A stretch of DNA of 64,000 nucleotides from CBDBUR01 sp965209065 (GCA_965209065.1 OZ242373.1:806001-870000); one strand, 5' to 3'. Counted from the first letter of the stretch, positions 1 to 8,267 are shown. Made by a program: numbers and translations. Notes: generated by a model not told the origin, from the sequence alone.

Positions 1-252
1 ATCAAGGAGATGGGGGACGCGCATGTTATTTTTCATCCCTCTACCTCTTCTTCTGAGATTTATTCGGGCACTTCGGGCGTGTCGGATTTTGCCCAAAGCG
101 AAAACGTGAGCGAGGAAGTTGAAGAAAAGCGCATTTACCACGAGCATTTTGGTGACGGCACGATAATCGAGAGCAACGGCGACAATCTCACCATACGCTT
201 TGACAATGGCACGAAAAAAATGATTAAGGCGAGTTTCGTTCAGTTTATTTAA
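1..252 (+). CDS. uvrD: UvrD/PcrA-type DNA helicase, C-terminal end (partial)
   Basis: The frame is open from base 1, so this is the 3' end of a gene that begins before the window. The visible part is an acidic, Ser-rich stretch followed by a small basic beta-rich domain (HFGDGTI near residue 50, then FDNGTKKM, ending ASFVQFI). This matches the C-terminal Tudor-like domain of UvrD/PcrA helicases, where a F-G-x-G-T-V motif is followed by a KRV-x-x-SFV tail. In the family this domain contacts RNA polymerase in repair. No helicase motif is inside the window, so the assignment rests on the tail alone. pepP follows 30 bp downstream on the same strand. Confidence 0.62.
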   Translation: MKEMGDAHVIFHPSTSSSEIYSGTSGVSDFAQSENVSEEVEEKRIYHEHFGDGTIIESNGDNLTIRFDNGTKKMIKASFVQFI

Positions 253-282
253 TTGCGCTTGATATTCTGCTAGGATTATAAG

Positions 283-2079
283 ATGAAACAGAATTTTGCT
301 TCCCCGCGCGTAGATAAAACCGAGCTTGCCAAGCGTGTTGAAGCCTTGCGCGCGCGCTTGAAGGCGCAAAACTTAGACGGCGTCATTGTTCCGCACGACA
401 ACGAATTTTTCAGTGAATACCTTCCGCCGCATGATGAGCGCTTGGCTTTTATTACGGGTTTTCACGGGTCGGCGGGCGCGGCGGTTATTCTCGCGGATAG
501 GGCGGCAGTTTTCACTGACGGCAGGTATCAGCTTCAGGTCGCGCAAGAAACGAATAGGGATATTTATGAAATTTGCCACTCTGTTCAAACGCCACCAACC
601 GAGTGGATTAAAAAGAATTTAGGTTCGGGCAAGAAAATTGGTTTTGACTCGCGCCTTCATTCTATGAGCGCTGCCGAAGCGATAAAAAATGCCGCGCGCG
701 CCGCTGGCAGTGAGGCGCAATCATTTGCGACAAGCTCGCTTGCGACAAGCTCGCTTGCGACACACCCGCTTGATGATATTTGGCACGACCAGCCCGCGCC
801 GCCGGCTTTTCCTGTGCTAAAGCATAGCCTTACGTTTGCCGGCAAAAGCGCTGAGGAGAAAATCGCCGCGCTCGCGCCGCGGTTAAAGGGTGATTGTATT
901 TTATGCGACCCTATTTCTATTGCTTGGCTTCTCAACATTCGCGGGCAGGATATTCCTCACACGCCGATAGCCTTGTGCTACGCGATTCTTTTCCAAAGCG
1001 GTGAGGTGGCTCTGTTTATTGACGAAAAGCGGTTGTCGGTGGAGGTGCGCGAGCATCTTAAAAACATCACGCTCAAACCGCCCGAGCATTTTGCCGAAAC
1101 CCTTAGGCAATTACAAAAGGTTCAGCTTGATAAAAACAAAACGACTTATTGGGTTTATCAGCAGGTAGAAAAAGCGCAGCTACACTTTCAGCCCGACCCC
1201 TGCCTCTTGCCGAAAGCGGCGAAGAACAAAACCGAAGTAGAGGGCATGCGTCAGGCGCATATTCGCGATGGTGCGGCGCTAACGGAATTTCTTTTTTGGT
1301 TGAGCGCGCAGAACCCGCCGCCTGACGAAATAAGCGCGGTAAAAAAGCTAGAAGGCGAGCGCGCCCGTCAAAACAATTTTTTTGATATTAGCTTTGATAC
1401 GATTGCCGGTTCGGGTGTGCATGGCGCGATTATTCACTACCGCGTGAATGAGGAGAGCAACCGCCAGCTTCAAGTGGGCGAGTTATTTCTAGTCGATAGC
1501 GGCGGGCAATACCTTGACGGCACAACCGACATCACGCGCACACTGGCGATTGGCGAAACCGCGCGCGAGCAGAAAGAAAATTTCACGCGTGTGCTACAAG
1601 GACACATTGCGCTTGCCTCTGCTATTTTTCCGCGCGGCACGAGCGGCGCGCAGCTTGATGTGCTTGCGCGGCGTCCTTTGTGGCAAGCGGGTTTAGACTT
1701 CGACCACGGCACGGGACATGGCGTGGGTGCTTTTCTTTCTGTCCATGAGGGTCCTCAGTCCATCAGCCCGCGCGGCTCTGCCACGCCTTTATGCGAGGGA
1801 ATGGTGCTGTCGAACGAGCCGGGCTATTACAAGCCGAACCACTACGGCATTCGCATTGAAAGCCTGCTTGTTGTGGTGGAGAAGGAGCGCGACATGCTCG
1901 GCTTTGACACGATAAGTTGCGCGCCGATAGACCGCCATTTAGTCCTAGCTTCTATGTTAAGCGCGGACGAAAAAAATTGGTTGAATGCCTATCATCTTTG
2001 GGTGCGCGAGACGCTTTCGCCGCGCGTGCAGCCTGAATGCGCGGCGTGGCTACGCGCAGCAACCGAGCCTATTACTTGA
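283..2079 (+). CDS. pepP: Xaa-Pro aminopeptidase (M24B, long three-domain type)
   Basis: Cytoplasmic metallopeptidase expected to remove an N-terminal residue before proline. At 598 residues it has the long three-domain architecture: two creatinase-like N-terminal domains and a C-terminal pita-bread catalytic domain. The five metal ligands can be read: two Asp in LVDSGGQYLDGTTDITRT, His in GHGVGAFLSVHEGP, Glu in SNEPGYY and Glu in IRIES. Three 15-bp tandem repeats (726-770) add a low-complexity stretch of alternating AT-SSL in the first domain, unusual for this enzyme. The 3' end overlaps the convergent ligA by 8 bp. Confidence 0.9.
   Translation: MKQNFASPRVDKTELAKRVEALRARLKAQNLDGVIVPHDNEFFSEYLPPHDERLAFITGFHGSAGAAVILADRAAVFTDGRYQLQVAQETNRDIYEICHSVQTPPTEWIKKNLGSGKKIGFDSRLHSMSAAEAIKNAARAAGSEAQSFATSSLATSSLATHPLDDIWHDQPAPPAFPVLKHSLTFAGKSAEEKIAALAPRLKGDCILCDPISIAWLLNIRGQDIPHTPIALCYAILFQSGEVALFIDEKRLSVEVREHLKNITLKPPEHFAETLRQLQKVQLDKNKTTYWVYQQVEKAQLHFQPDPCLLPKAAKNKTEVEGMRQAHIRDGAALTEFLFWLSAQNPPPDEISAVKKLEGERARQNNFFDISFDTIAGSGVHGAIIHYRVNEESNRQLQVGELFLVDSGGQYLDGTTDITRTLAIGETAREQKENFTRVLQGHIALASAIFPRGTSGAQLDVLARRPLWQAGLDFDHGTGHGVGAFLSVHEGPQSISPRGSATPLCEGMVLSNEPGYYKPNHYGIRIESLLVVVEKERDMLGFDTISCAPIDRHLVLASMLSADEKNWLNAYHLWVRETLSPRVQPECAAWLRAATEPIT
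726..770 (+). repeat. 15-bp tandem repeat inside pepP (3 copies)
   Basis: Two identical units (tgcgacaagctcgct) are followed by a third with three mismatches. The unit is a multiple of three, so the frame is kept and the protein gains the repeated residues ATSSL. A repeat of the same length, different sequence, sits in thiG (6939-6983). Confidence 0.85.
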
Positions 2080-4144
2080 TGAGGTTTAGCCATTCGGCTT
2101 CGGTAAGCACTTTCACGCCTAAAGTTTTTGCTTTTTCTAATTTGCTGCCCGCCTTCTCGCCGGCGACAAGATAATCTGTTTTGGCAGAGATGCTATTGCC
2201 AACGCGCGCGCCGAGCTGCTCGGCTTGTGCCTTGGCTTCAAGGCGCGTTATTTTTTCTAGTGTGCCGGTGAAAACCACGCTTTTCCCCGCAACCGCCGAG
2301 CTTGCGTCAATTTTCGCTTCGTCTTGAGGCTCGACCCCCGCTTTGATTAAAGCCGCCACCGCTTTGGCATTACCTTCATTAGAGAAAAAATCCGTCAATG
2401 CCAAGACCGCGTTTTCGCCGATGCCATCTTGCGATAATAATAACTCCCGCGCGCTTTGCTCTTTTTTCTTTAGCGCCTCCATTTGCTGAATGAAAGTCTT
2501 ATAATTTCTATAAAGCTGTGCCAACTGACGCGCCAAGCGCGCACCGATTAAAGGAATCCCAAGCGCATAAATAAATCGGTGAAGGCTTATTTTTTTCTTC
2601 GCGTCAATCGCGCGCCATAATTTCTGAACGCTCTCTTTTAACTCTCCCTTATTTTTATAAAGCCAAATATCAGGCGGGTGCTTTTCGTAATTTTTCTTTA
2701 GCAGAAAAATATCCGCCATCTGTTTCACAAGCCCCCGTTGGTAATAGTCCCCTACCTGCTCTTTGCCGAGTCCGTCTATATCAAACGCCTGCCGCGACAC
2801 AAAATGCTTGAGCTGCTCCTTCATTTGCGCCGGGCAGATGTGCTGGCCGGTGCAGCGGCGCACGGCTTCGCCTTCCTCGCGGTGCGCTGGCGAGCCGCAC
2901 TCGGGGCAGAGCGTGGGAAAAGAATAGGGCTTTTTGCTTTTTCTCTCTACCACGCGAACAATCTGCGGGATAACATCACCCGCGCGTTGCACCCGCACTT
3001 TATCGCCCTCGCCTAGCTCCTTGCGTTTTATTTCGTCCTCATTGTGAAGCGTGGCGTGGCGAATGACGACTCCGCCTATTGTAACGGGCGTTAAGTTCGC
3101 CACAGGGGTCAGCGCGCCGGTGCGCCCAACTTGAATAGATATTGTTTCGACGATGGTTTCGCCCTGCTCAGGCGAGAACTTGTGCGCGAGTGCCCAGCGC
3201 GGCGCACGCGAAACCTGCCCCAGCCTTTTCTGCCAATCGAGTCGATTGACCTTATAAACCATTCCATCTATATCATAGCCGAGTGTGGCGCGCGCCGCCT
3301 CTTGCTTATCAAAAAAAGCGAGAAGTGTTTTAACATTAGCGGTCGTGCGCGTGTTCTGTGGCACGGGCAAGCCCCACGCCTTCACTCTCTTCATCATTTC
3401 CTTTTGGGTTTTGACGTTAGGCTCTTGCTCTGTTGTGCGATAGCCATAAGCATAGATTTTAAGCGGGCGGCGCGCGGTGATGGCTTCGTCTAGCTGACGC
3501 AAAGAGCCAGCCGCAGCATTGCGCGGATTAGCAAAAATTTGCGCCTTTTCTTTTGCTTGTTTTTTATTTAACGCCTCAAAATCTTTATGGGAGATATATA
3601 CCTCGCCTCTTATTTCTATTTTTTGGGGTGGGGTTGGGGCAGGTGCTTTTGTTTCAAGGCGATGAGGCACTTGCCTGATGGTTTTGATATTTGCGGTAAT
3701 ATCCTCGCCGATGCTGCCATCGCCTCTGGTAGCGGCGCGTGTTAGTAGCCCCTTTTCATAAGTGAGTGCCACCGAAAGCCCGTCTATTTTGGGTTCGGCA
3801 ATAACTTCAACCGCTTCGCTTTCGCTTAGCCCTAAAAACTTTCTAATGCGTTTGAAAAAGTCGGCAACCTCTTCGGCGGAGGTGGCATTAGCGAGGGACA
3901 ACATCGGCGCGAGATGTTGCGCCTTCTTAAAGCCTGCGCTAGGTGCCGCGCCCACCTTTTGTGTCGGCGAGGTTGGGCTTGCTGAGCTGGGGTTGTCTGC
4001 CTCGAGTTTTTCTAGTGCGCGCAAGAGGTCGTCATATTCCTTGTCGCTTATTTTGGGGTTGTCCTCTTGGTGATAGAGGCGGTTATGCTCCTCTATTTGA
4101 GCGCGCAGGCTTTCTATTTGAGCCTTGATGTTATTTTTAGCCAT
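2072..4144 (-). CDS. ligA: NAD-dependent DNA ligase LigA
   Basis: Seals nicks in duplex DNA using NAD+ during replication and repair. At 690 residues it is full length. The adenylation domain carries the nucleotide-linked lysine in EPKIDGLS (K119). The OB fold follows, then a four-cysteine zinc finger (CPEC...C...C near residues 415-440), helix-hairpin-helix repeats and a C-terminal BRCT domain (VVFTGTLE onward, about 615-690). It is the last gene of the lpxC-bamD-(small ORF)-ligA run. In many alphaproteobacteria recN sits between bamD and ligA, and it is absent here. The start overlaps the stop of the small gene at 4137-4304 by 8 bases, which suggests coupled translation. Confidence 0.97.
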   Translation of the reverse strand: MAKNNIKAQIESLRAQIEEHNRLYHQEDNPKISDKEYDDLLRALEKLEADNPSSASPTSPTQKVGAAPSAGFKKAQHLAPMLSLANATSAEEVADFFKRIRKFLGLSESEAVEVIAEPKIDGLSVALTYEKGLLTRAATRGDGSIGEDITANIKTIRQVPHRLETKAPAPTPPQKIEIRGEVYISHKDFEALNKKQAKEKAQIFANPRNAAAGSLRQLDEAITARRPLKIYAYGYRTTEQEPNVKTQKEMMKRVKAWGLPVPQNTRTTANVKTLLAFFDKQEAARATLGYDIDGMVYKVNRLDWQKRLGQVSRAPRWALAHKFSPEQGETIVETISIQVGRTGALTPVANLTPVTIGGVVIRHATLHNEDEIKRKELGEGDKVRVQRAGDVIPQIVRVVERKSKKPYSFPTLCPECGSPAHREEGEAVRRCTGQHICPAQMKEQLKHFVSRQAFDIDGLGKEQVGDYYQRGLVKQMADIFLLKKNYEKHPPDIWLYKNKGELKESVQKLWRAIDAKKKISLHRFIYALGIPLIGARLARQLAQLYRNYKTFIQQMEALKKKEQSARELLLSQDGIGENAVLALTDFFSNEGNAKAVAALIKAGVEPQDEAKIDASSAVAGKSVVFTGTLEKITRLEAKAQAEQLGARVGNSISAKTDYLVAGEKAGSKLEKAKTLGVKVLTEAEWLNLIK

Positions 4145-4304
4145 TTTTTATTTTATCAAGGCGCTGGTTGATGTCATCACGCGCGCGCGGCAGAGCCTTT
4201 TCAATTTCCGCGAGCTTAGCGGCGAAAGCCTCATCGGTGAGGCTGTTTAGTTCTTTTTGTTTAATGGTCTGTAGCTTTTTGACTAATTTTTTTATCTTTT
4301 TCAT
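4137..4304 (-). CDS. Small unknown protein (55 residues) between bamD and ligA
   Basis: An ATG at 4304 opens a 55-codon frame that ends with a TAA overlapping the ligA start (AATGGCTAA). It begins inside the 3' end of bamD in another frame (44-base overlap) and fills the whole bamD-ligA gap. The product starts with a Lys-rich segment (MKKIKKLVKK) and continues as a charged, probably helical protein (LTDEAFAAKLAEIEKAL). No family is recognised. The position is that of recN in related genomes, but I cannot show homology. The exact overlap with ligA supports real translation; the weak ribosome binding site and lack of known relatives argue for caution. Confidence 0.45.
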   Translation of the reverse strand: MKKIKKLVKKLQTIKQKELNSLTDEAFAAKLAEIEKALPRARDDINQRLDKIKNG

Positions 4305-5070
4305 TTGCCGCTGCCTGTTGGGTTAATAGGTTATAGGTATGTTTATACCATATAGTTGTGCCGTAGTTATGGCTTAAGAAAGCGCCAATCCTTTTGGCTT
4401 CGCCGTCTAGCCCGAGCTGGAGATAAATCTCCACTTGTCGATGTAGGGCTTCGGGTGTGTAAGCGGTTCGGTTATAGGAGGTGATGACTCTGCGGAAGCG
4501 GTTGAGCGCGGCATCATATTGATTATCGGCGATGGCTTGCCTACCGAGATACATTTCATTTGCCGCCAAGGCTGCCTCTATCAAATCTAATTTGAACTTG
4601 CCGTCACGTGCATAGATGCTATTGGGAAAAAACCCGATGAGCTGGCGAAAACTTCTCTGCGCTTGTAAAGCGAAAGATGAATCCCTATCGACTTCACCGA
4701 TGCGCGTGTAAAAGCACATAGAGCGCAAATAATAAACATAGGCGGTTTCTTTGGTGCTGGGATAGAGGGCTAAGTATCTGTCTAAAAAAGCGACTGCCTC
4801 ATCATATTGGTTAAGCAGGTAATGCGACCAAGCCACCATGATAATGGCGTTGCGCACCAAAACTGAATAGGGATATTGGTCTTCCACTCGTTTGAATTCT
4901 TCGATGGCGCGGATATAGCTTAAGTCAAAGATATTGTTTAGGCCGCTATTATAAATTTCCTCCGCAGAGCGAATATCGCTATCTAAAAAGGCGTCTAGCT
5001 CCCCTTGTGGAGAGGCGCAAGCGGCAAGGAAAAAAAGGATAAAAGCAGCGGCGAATGTTTTAAGAGTCAT
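4261..5070 (-). CDS. bamD: Outer membrane assembly lipoprotein BamD
   Basis: Lipoprotein of the BAM complex that inserts beta-barrel proteins into the outer membrane. A signal peptide ends in a lipobox (FFLAAC, Cys near residue 18). The mature part is built of tetratricopeptide-like helical repeats (EEFKRVEDQYPYS, FLDRYLALYPSTKETAYVYYLRSMC, SFRQLIGFFPNS), the usual BamD pattern. At 269 residues the length is typical. It overlaps the 3' end of lpxC by 11 bases in the same operon, the usual alphaproteobacterial neighbour. Confidence 0.93.
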   Translation of the reverse strand: MTLKTFAAAFILFFLAACASPQGELDAFLDSDIRSAEEIYNSGLNNIFDLSYIRAIEEFKRVEDQYPYSVLVRNAIIMVAWSHYLLNQYDEAVAFLDRYLALYPSTKETAYVYYLRSMCFYTRIGEVDRDSSFALQAQRSFRQLIGFFPNSIYARDGKFKLDLIEAALAANEMYLGRQAIADNQYDAALNRFRRVITSYNRTAYTPEALHRQVEIYLQLGLDGEAKRIGAFLSHNYGTTIWYKHTYNLLTQQAAANEKDKKISQKATDH

Positions 5071-5932
5071 GCCCTATGGTATAGCATGTTTTATCGGCAA
5101 ATAGCGCGTGAAGAAGTTCATTATTGAGCCTATGCCCGCCTTTATAGCTTTCAAAGCGGGCGATAAGGGGCAGGGTCGCGAGGGCTAAATCGCCTAGGGC
5201 GTCGAGTGCTTTATGGCGGGCGAACTCGTTTTCATAGCGCAAGGTGCCTTCATTCATTATTTTTTTGTCTTTTATGGCAATGGTGTTGTCGAGGCTAGAG
5301 CCTTGAGCCAAACCGAAAGTGCGTAATTTTTCTAGGTCATCGAAGAAACCGAAGGTGCGCGCCGCGCCAAAGTTTTCGGCAAAAGCAATATCGCTTGAAG
5401 TGGGCGCTTCAATAGAAAAGGACTGCTTGCCGATGACGGGATTATCAAAATCTATCTCGACTTTCATTTGGAAAGTATCGGCGGGCATCAGCCGCGCCCA
5501 GCTATCGCCGGCGCGCGCCTCGACTTTTTTGAGGACGCGCAGATAGTCGCGCCGTTTGCCGTTCGGCTTAACCCCGACCTGCTGAATAGCATCGACAAAA
5601 ACTTTTGACGAGCCGTCCATCACCGGCACTTCTTCGCCATCAATTTCTATGGCGACATCATCGATACCGCAACCGCAAAGCGCCGCCATCAAATGTTCTA
5701 CGGTAGAAAGCCTGTCGCCCTGCGCGCTGCCGAGCGTCGTGCATAAACGCGTATCAACAACCTTGTCATAGCTTGCGTGAAATTGTGGTCTGTGCGGCAG
5801 GTCGGTTCGCGTGAAGCGAATGCCTTCGCCGCTTTCGCGCGGCATCAGGTGAAGGTTGACCTCCGCGCCACTATGGACTGCCGAGCCGATGAGATGAATT
5901 GGACTTGCGATGCTTGCTCTAAAGTTTTCCAT
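5060..5932 (-). CDS. lpxC: UDP-3-O-acyl-N-acetylglucosamine deacetylase LpxC
   Basis: Committed step of lipid A synthesis, a cytosolic zinc enzyme. The open frame extends upstream to 6004, but the conserved N-terminus begins at the Met at 5932 (MENFRAS, then LIGSAVHSG), preceded by GGAATAGA. This gives 290 residues. Zinc ligands are seen in STVEHLMAALCGCGIDD (His 80) and in the HKALDALGDL motif near the C-terminus. The catalytic His lies in GGHRLNNELLHAL. In many alphaproteobacteria lpxC directly follows ftsZ; here ftsZ is about 37 kb away, so the ancestral ftsZ-lpxC junction has been broken. Confidence 0.95.
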   Translation of the reverse strand: MENFRASIASPIHLIGSAVHSGAEVNLHLMPRESGEGIRFTRTDLPHRPQFHASYDKVVDTRLCTTLGSAQGDRLSTVEHLMAALCGCGIDDVAIEIDGEEVPVMDGSSKVFVDAIQQVGVKPNGKRRDYLRVLKKVEARAGDSWARLMPADTFQMKVEIDFDNPVIGKQSFSIEAPTSSDIAFAENFGAARTFGFFDDLEKLRTFGLAQGSSLDNTIAIKDKKIMNEGTLRYENEFARHKALDALGDLALATLPLIARFESYKGGHRLNNELLHALFADKTCYTIGHDS

Positions 5933-6153
5933 TCTATTCCCCTTTGCTTTCTCCCGCTTGCTTTCTGCTCTTTGCTTCCTCCTCGTGTATTCATACAAAC
6001 ACACGAAGAGGAGCTAGGATTCAGTCAATCCTTAAATCCTTAAGAATTGCTAAAAATTTAGAGGTTGGGACGATTGTCCTTTCTCTTATATTTAGAAACT
6101 ATCGGTTTTTGGGGTTTTTCGGCAAGACAAGAATTATTTCAAATTATTTCAAT

Positions 6154-7005
6154 CTAAATCAAGCCGTCAAGCGGCGAGGAAGGCGAGGCATACCGCCGTT
6201 TTTGCATTCTGCCGGCAAGATAGCCGAGCCGTCCGGCCGCAACGCCGTAGCGCATCGCGCGCGCCATGCGGACAGGGTCTTGAGCTTCGGCAATAGCCGT
6301 ATTGACAATCACGCCATCGCACCCGAGCTCCATTGCTTGGACGGCATCGGCGGCACAGCCCACGCCGGCATCGACCAGCACCGGCACCTTCGCGCGCTCG
6401 ACAATGAGCCTGATATTGACCGCGTTTTGTATCCCCAAGCCGGAGCCAATCGGCGCGGCGAGAGGCATAATCGCCACGCAGCCCATCGCCTCTAGCTCAC
6501 GCGCGGCGATAATATCGTCAGAGCAATAAACCATCACGTCAAAGCCTTCCTTGATGAGCTGCTCGGCAGCCTTAAAAGTTTCGGGCATATTAGGATAGAG
6601 GGTTTTCTCATCGCCAATCACTTCTAGCTTAACGAGCTTCCAGTCGCCCGCTTCGCGCGCGAGCTTGAGCGTGCGCACCGCTTCAGCCGCGCTATAACAG
6701 CCCGCGCTATTCGGCAGAAAGACAACCTCGCTTGGATTGATAAAATCGGTTAGCCGTTCAGCATTCGGGTCGGTTAGATTAACGCGGCGCACCGCAACCG
6801 TTATGATAGCCGCGCCCGATGCAGCTAAAGCATCGGCGTTGAGCTGATAGCTTTTATATTTGCCCGTGCCGATAATCAAGCGGGAAGCATAAGCCGTGCC
6901 AGCAATAATCAGGGAGTCTTTAGTTCCCGTCCGCTGACGGCTCGCTGCTTGGCGGCTCGCTGCTTGGCGGCTCGCTGCTTGGCGGCTCACCTTTTGGTGC
7001 GTCAT
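6154..7005 (-). CDS. thiG: Thiazole synthase ThiG with repeat-bearing N-terminus
   Basis: Makes the thiazole phosphate of thiamin from deoxyxylulose phosphate, dehydroglycine and the ThiS thiocarboxylate. The TIM-barrel enzyme starts at about residue 30 (LIIAGTAYASRLIIGTGKY). Characteristic blocks follow: KLEVIGDEKTLYPN, GLGIQN and VPVLVDAGVG. The preceding residues are a triplicated SRQAA encoded by 15-bp tandem repeats, a non-conserved extension. The start overlaps the thiS stop (ATGA). No TPP riboswitch fits in the 36 bp upstream of thiS. Confidence 0.95.
   Translation of the reverse strand: MTHQKVSRQAASRQAASRQAASRQRTGTKDSLIIAGTAYASRLIIGTGKYKSYQLNADALAASGAAIITVAVRRVNLTDPNAERLTDFINPSEVVFLPNSAGCYSAAEAVRTLKLAREAGDWKLVKLEVIGDEKTLYPNMPETFKAAEQLIKEGFDVMVYCSDDIIAARELEAMGCVAIMPLAAPIGSGLGIQNAVNIRLIVERAKVPVLVDAGVGCAADAVQAMELGCDGVIVNTAIAEAQDPVRMARAMRYGVAAGRLGYLAGRMQKRRYASPSSPLDGLI
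6939..6983 (-). repeat. 15-bp tandem repeat in thiG 5' region (3 copies)
   Basis: Three perfect units (ggctcgctgcttggc on the plus strand) plus a partial fourth unit encode the repeated pentapeptide SRQAA near the ThiG N-terminus. The frame is preserved because the unit is 15 bp. Confidence 0.88.
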
Positions 7006-7205
7006 CTGCCACCTCCAACAAAATGGATAATTTCAATTCTATCGCCGGCGCATAATTCTTGAGTAGCCCAGTTGCTTCGCGGGACAATTTCCAAATTGCG
7101 CTCCACCGCGATTTTCTGCCCCCAGAGGTCTAGCTCCTTGAGTAAGCCCTCAATAATTGGCTTTTGTTTCATCTTGTAGGGTTTGCCGTTCAAAATAATC
7201 TCCAT
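7002..7205 (-). CDS. thiS: Sulfur carrier protein ThiS
   Basis: Ubiquitin-like sulfur carrier of thiamin synthesis. At 67 residues it has the typical small beta-grasp size, and the C-terminus (DRIEIIHFVGGGR) matches ThiS except for one extra Arg after the glycines. Family members normally end in Gly-Gly, which is adenylated and thiocarboxylated, so the extra residue is odd. It is produced because the stop (TGA) overlaps the thiG start. The gene is divergent from aroQ with 36 bp between the starts. Confidence 0.9.
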   Translation of the reverse strand: MEIILNGKPYKMKQKPIIEGLLKELDLWGQKIAVERNLEIVPRSNWATQELCAGDRIEIIHFVGGGR

Positions 7206-7241
7206 ATCGCATTTTTACACTTTTTGTGGTAGAAAACAATA

Positions 7242-7682
7242 ATGCTTATTACGATAATTAACGGACCTAATCTCAACCTGCTCGGCGAGCGCGAGCCGCA
7301 AATTTATGGCGCGACCAGCTTGGACGATATCCAAAAGCAAACGACCGCACACGCGAAGGGATTAGGCTTTGACATAAACTTCATACAGAACAACTCTGAA
7401 GCCGCCCTGATTGACGCGGTGCAAAAGGCTCATCGCGAAGCGGCGGGTATTATCATTAACGGCGCGGGCTATAGCCACTCGTCTATTGCTTTGCTGGACG
7501 CTTTGCTGTCGGGCAAGAAGCCGATTGTGGAGGTTCATCTATCGAACATTTTTGCGCGCGAATCTTTTCGCCATCATAGCGTTTTGGCGCAAGCGGCAAG
7601 CGGCGTGATTTGCGGTTTCGGTGCGAAGAGCTACCTACTCGCTTTAGACGCGCTCGTTGAGATTATTCAAGCGACTAGCTAA
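7242..7682 (+). CDS. aroQ: Type II 3-dehydroquinate dehydratase
   Basis: Dehydrates 3-dehydroquinate in the shikimate pathway as a small cytosolic dodecameric enzyme. At 146 residues it has the classic length. Motifs are NGPNLNLLGEREP at the N-terminus, IYG with the catalytic Tyr, INGAGYSHSS, and EVHLSNIFARESFRHHS with the active-site His. The stop lies inside an 8-bp tandem repeat shared with the end of the convergent cytochrome gene. Confidence 0.96.
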   Translation: MLITIINGPNLNLLGEREPQIYGATSLDDIQKQTTAHAKGLGFDINFIQNNSEAALIDAVQKAHREAAGIIINGAGYSHSSIALLDALLSGKKPIVEVHLSNIFARESFRHHSVLAQAASGVICGFGAKSYLLALDALVEIIQATS

Positions 7683-7712
7683 CTAGCTAACTAGCTCGCT
7701 AGCTCGCTAGCT
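7673..7712. repeat. 8-bp tandem repeat (5 units) joining two convergent gene ends
   Basis: Five units of the form nnCTAGCT (gactagct, aactagct twice, cgctagct twice). Each unit contains overlapping palindromes CTAG and AGCT. The array carries the stop codon of aroQ and the stop codon of the b561 gene on the opposite strand, so it fills the whole convergent junction. It may fold but has no T-run, so I do not call it an intrinsic terminator. Confidence 0.85.
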
Positions 7713-8267
7713 CGCGCGCATACCGAGCATGCGTTTTAAGGTATCGTCCCTATCCCAGTAGTGATGTTTGAGCGCGGCGGCGGCGTGAAATAAAATTACA
7801 GCGATAATAATTTTACTGCCGATTCTATGTATCGCGCTCCCAATTAAAGTGAGCGCTTCAATTTTAGGGAAAGGTCCAATTTCAAGCCAAGTGCCGAGCA
7901 CCGGCTGCGTGCAAAAAGTGCAACCATAACCTAACACCATCATCATTCCTGAGATAGGCATCGCGATAGTCGCGACCAATAAAAAGGTATGCGTCCAGCG
8001 CGCGACCTTTTCTTCCCACGTTTTAAGATTGGCTACCGGCGCAAAAAATCCGTTTTTATAACGCCAGATAATCCGCGCGCTCGCAAGCAGAAAGATAAAC
8101 AAGCCAACATTTTTATGAATGGTCACAACCAAATGATAATAAGACGTGCCGCTCGTAAGGGACTCTAAATAAAGCCCAAAGCCCATTGCCGAAACCATAA
8201 AGAGCGCAATCGTCCAGTGGTAAAATAAGGTCAAGGGTGCGAGTTTTTCGCGTCTATCGGTTTGCAT
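7707..8267 (-). CDS. Cytochrome b561 family membrane protein
   Basis: Di-heme, four-helix inner membrane cytochrome of the YceJ/CybB type, probably passing electrons from quinol to a periplasmic acceptor. Start at 8267 (MQTDRREKLAPL) was chosen because an AGGAGG ribosome binding site lies just upstream; the longer open frame would read through tRNA-Asp. The product has 186 residues. Hydrophobic segments carry the expected His residues (YHWTIALF, TIHKNVGLF, WTHTFLLV, LFHAAAALKHHYWD). The stop is inside the 8-bp repeat. Confidence 0.85.
   Translation of the reverse strand: MQTDRREKLAPLTLFYHWTIALFMVSAMGFGLYLESLTSGTSYYHLVVTIHKNVGLFIFLLASARIIWRYKNGFFAPVANLKTWEEKVARWTHTFLLVATIAMPISGMMMVLGYGCTFCTQPVLGTWLEIGPFPKIEALTLIGSAIHRIGSKIIIAVILFHAAAALKHHYWDRDDTLKRMLGMRAS

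Noticed and set aside
4137..4304. Remnant of recN
   Set aside because: The position fits, but only a loose resemblance around LTDEA could be seen and the frame overlaps ligA precisely; homology cannot be claimed.
7206..7241. TPP riboswitch upstream of thiS
   Set aside because: Only 36 bp separate the divergent thiS and aroQ starts, too short for the aptamer, and no CTGAGA core is present.
7673..7712. CRISPR-like or intrinsic terminator reading of the tandem repeat
   Set aside because: Units are only 8 bp without spacers, and no T-run follows a stable GC stem.
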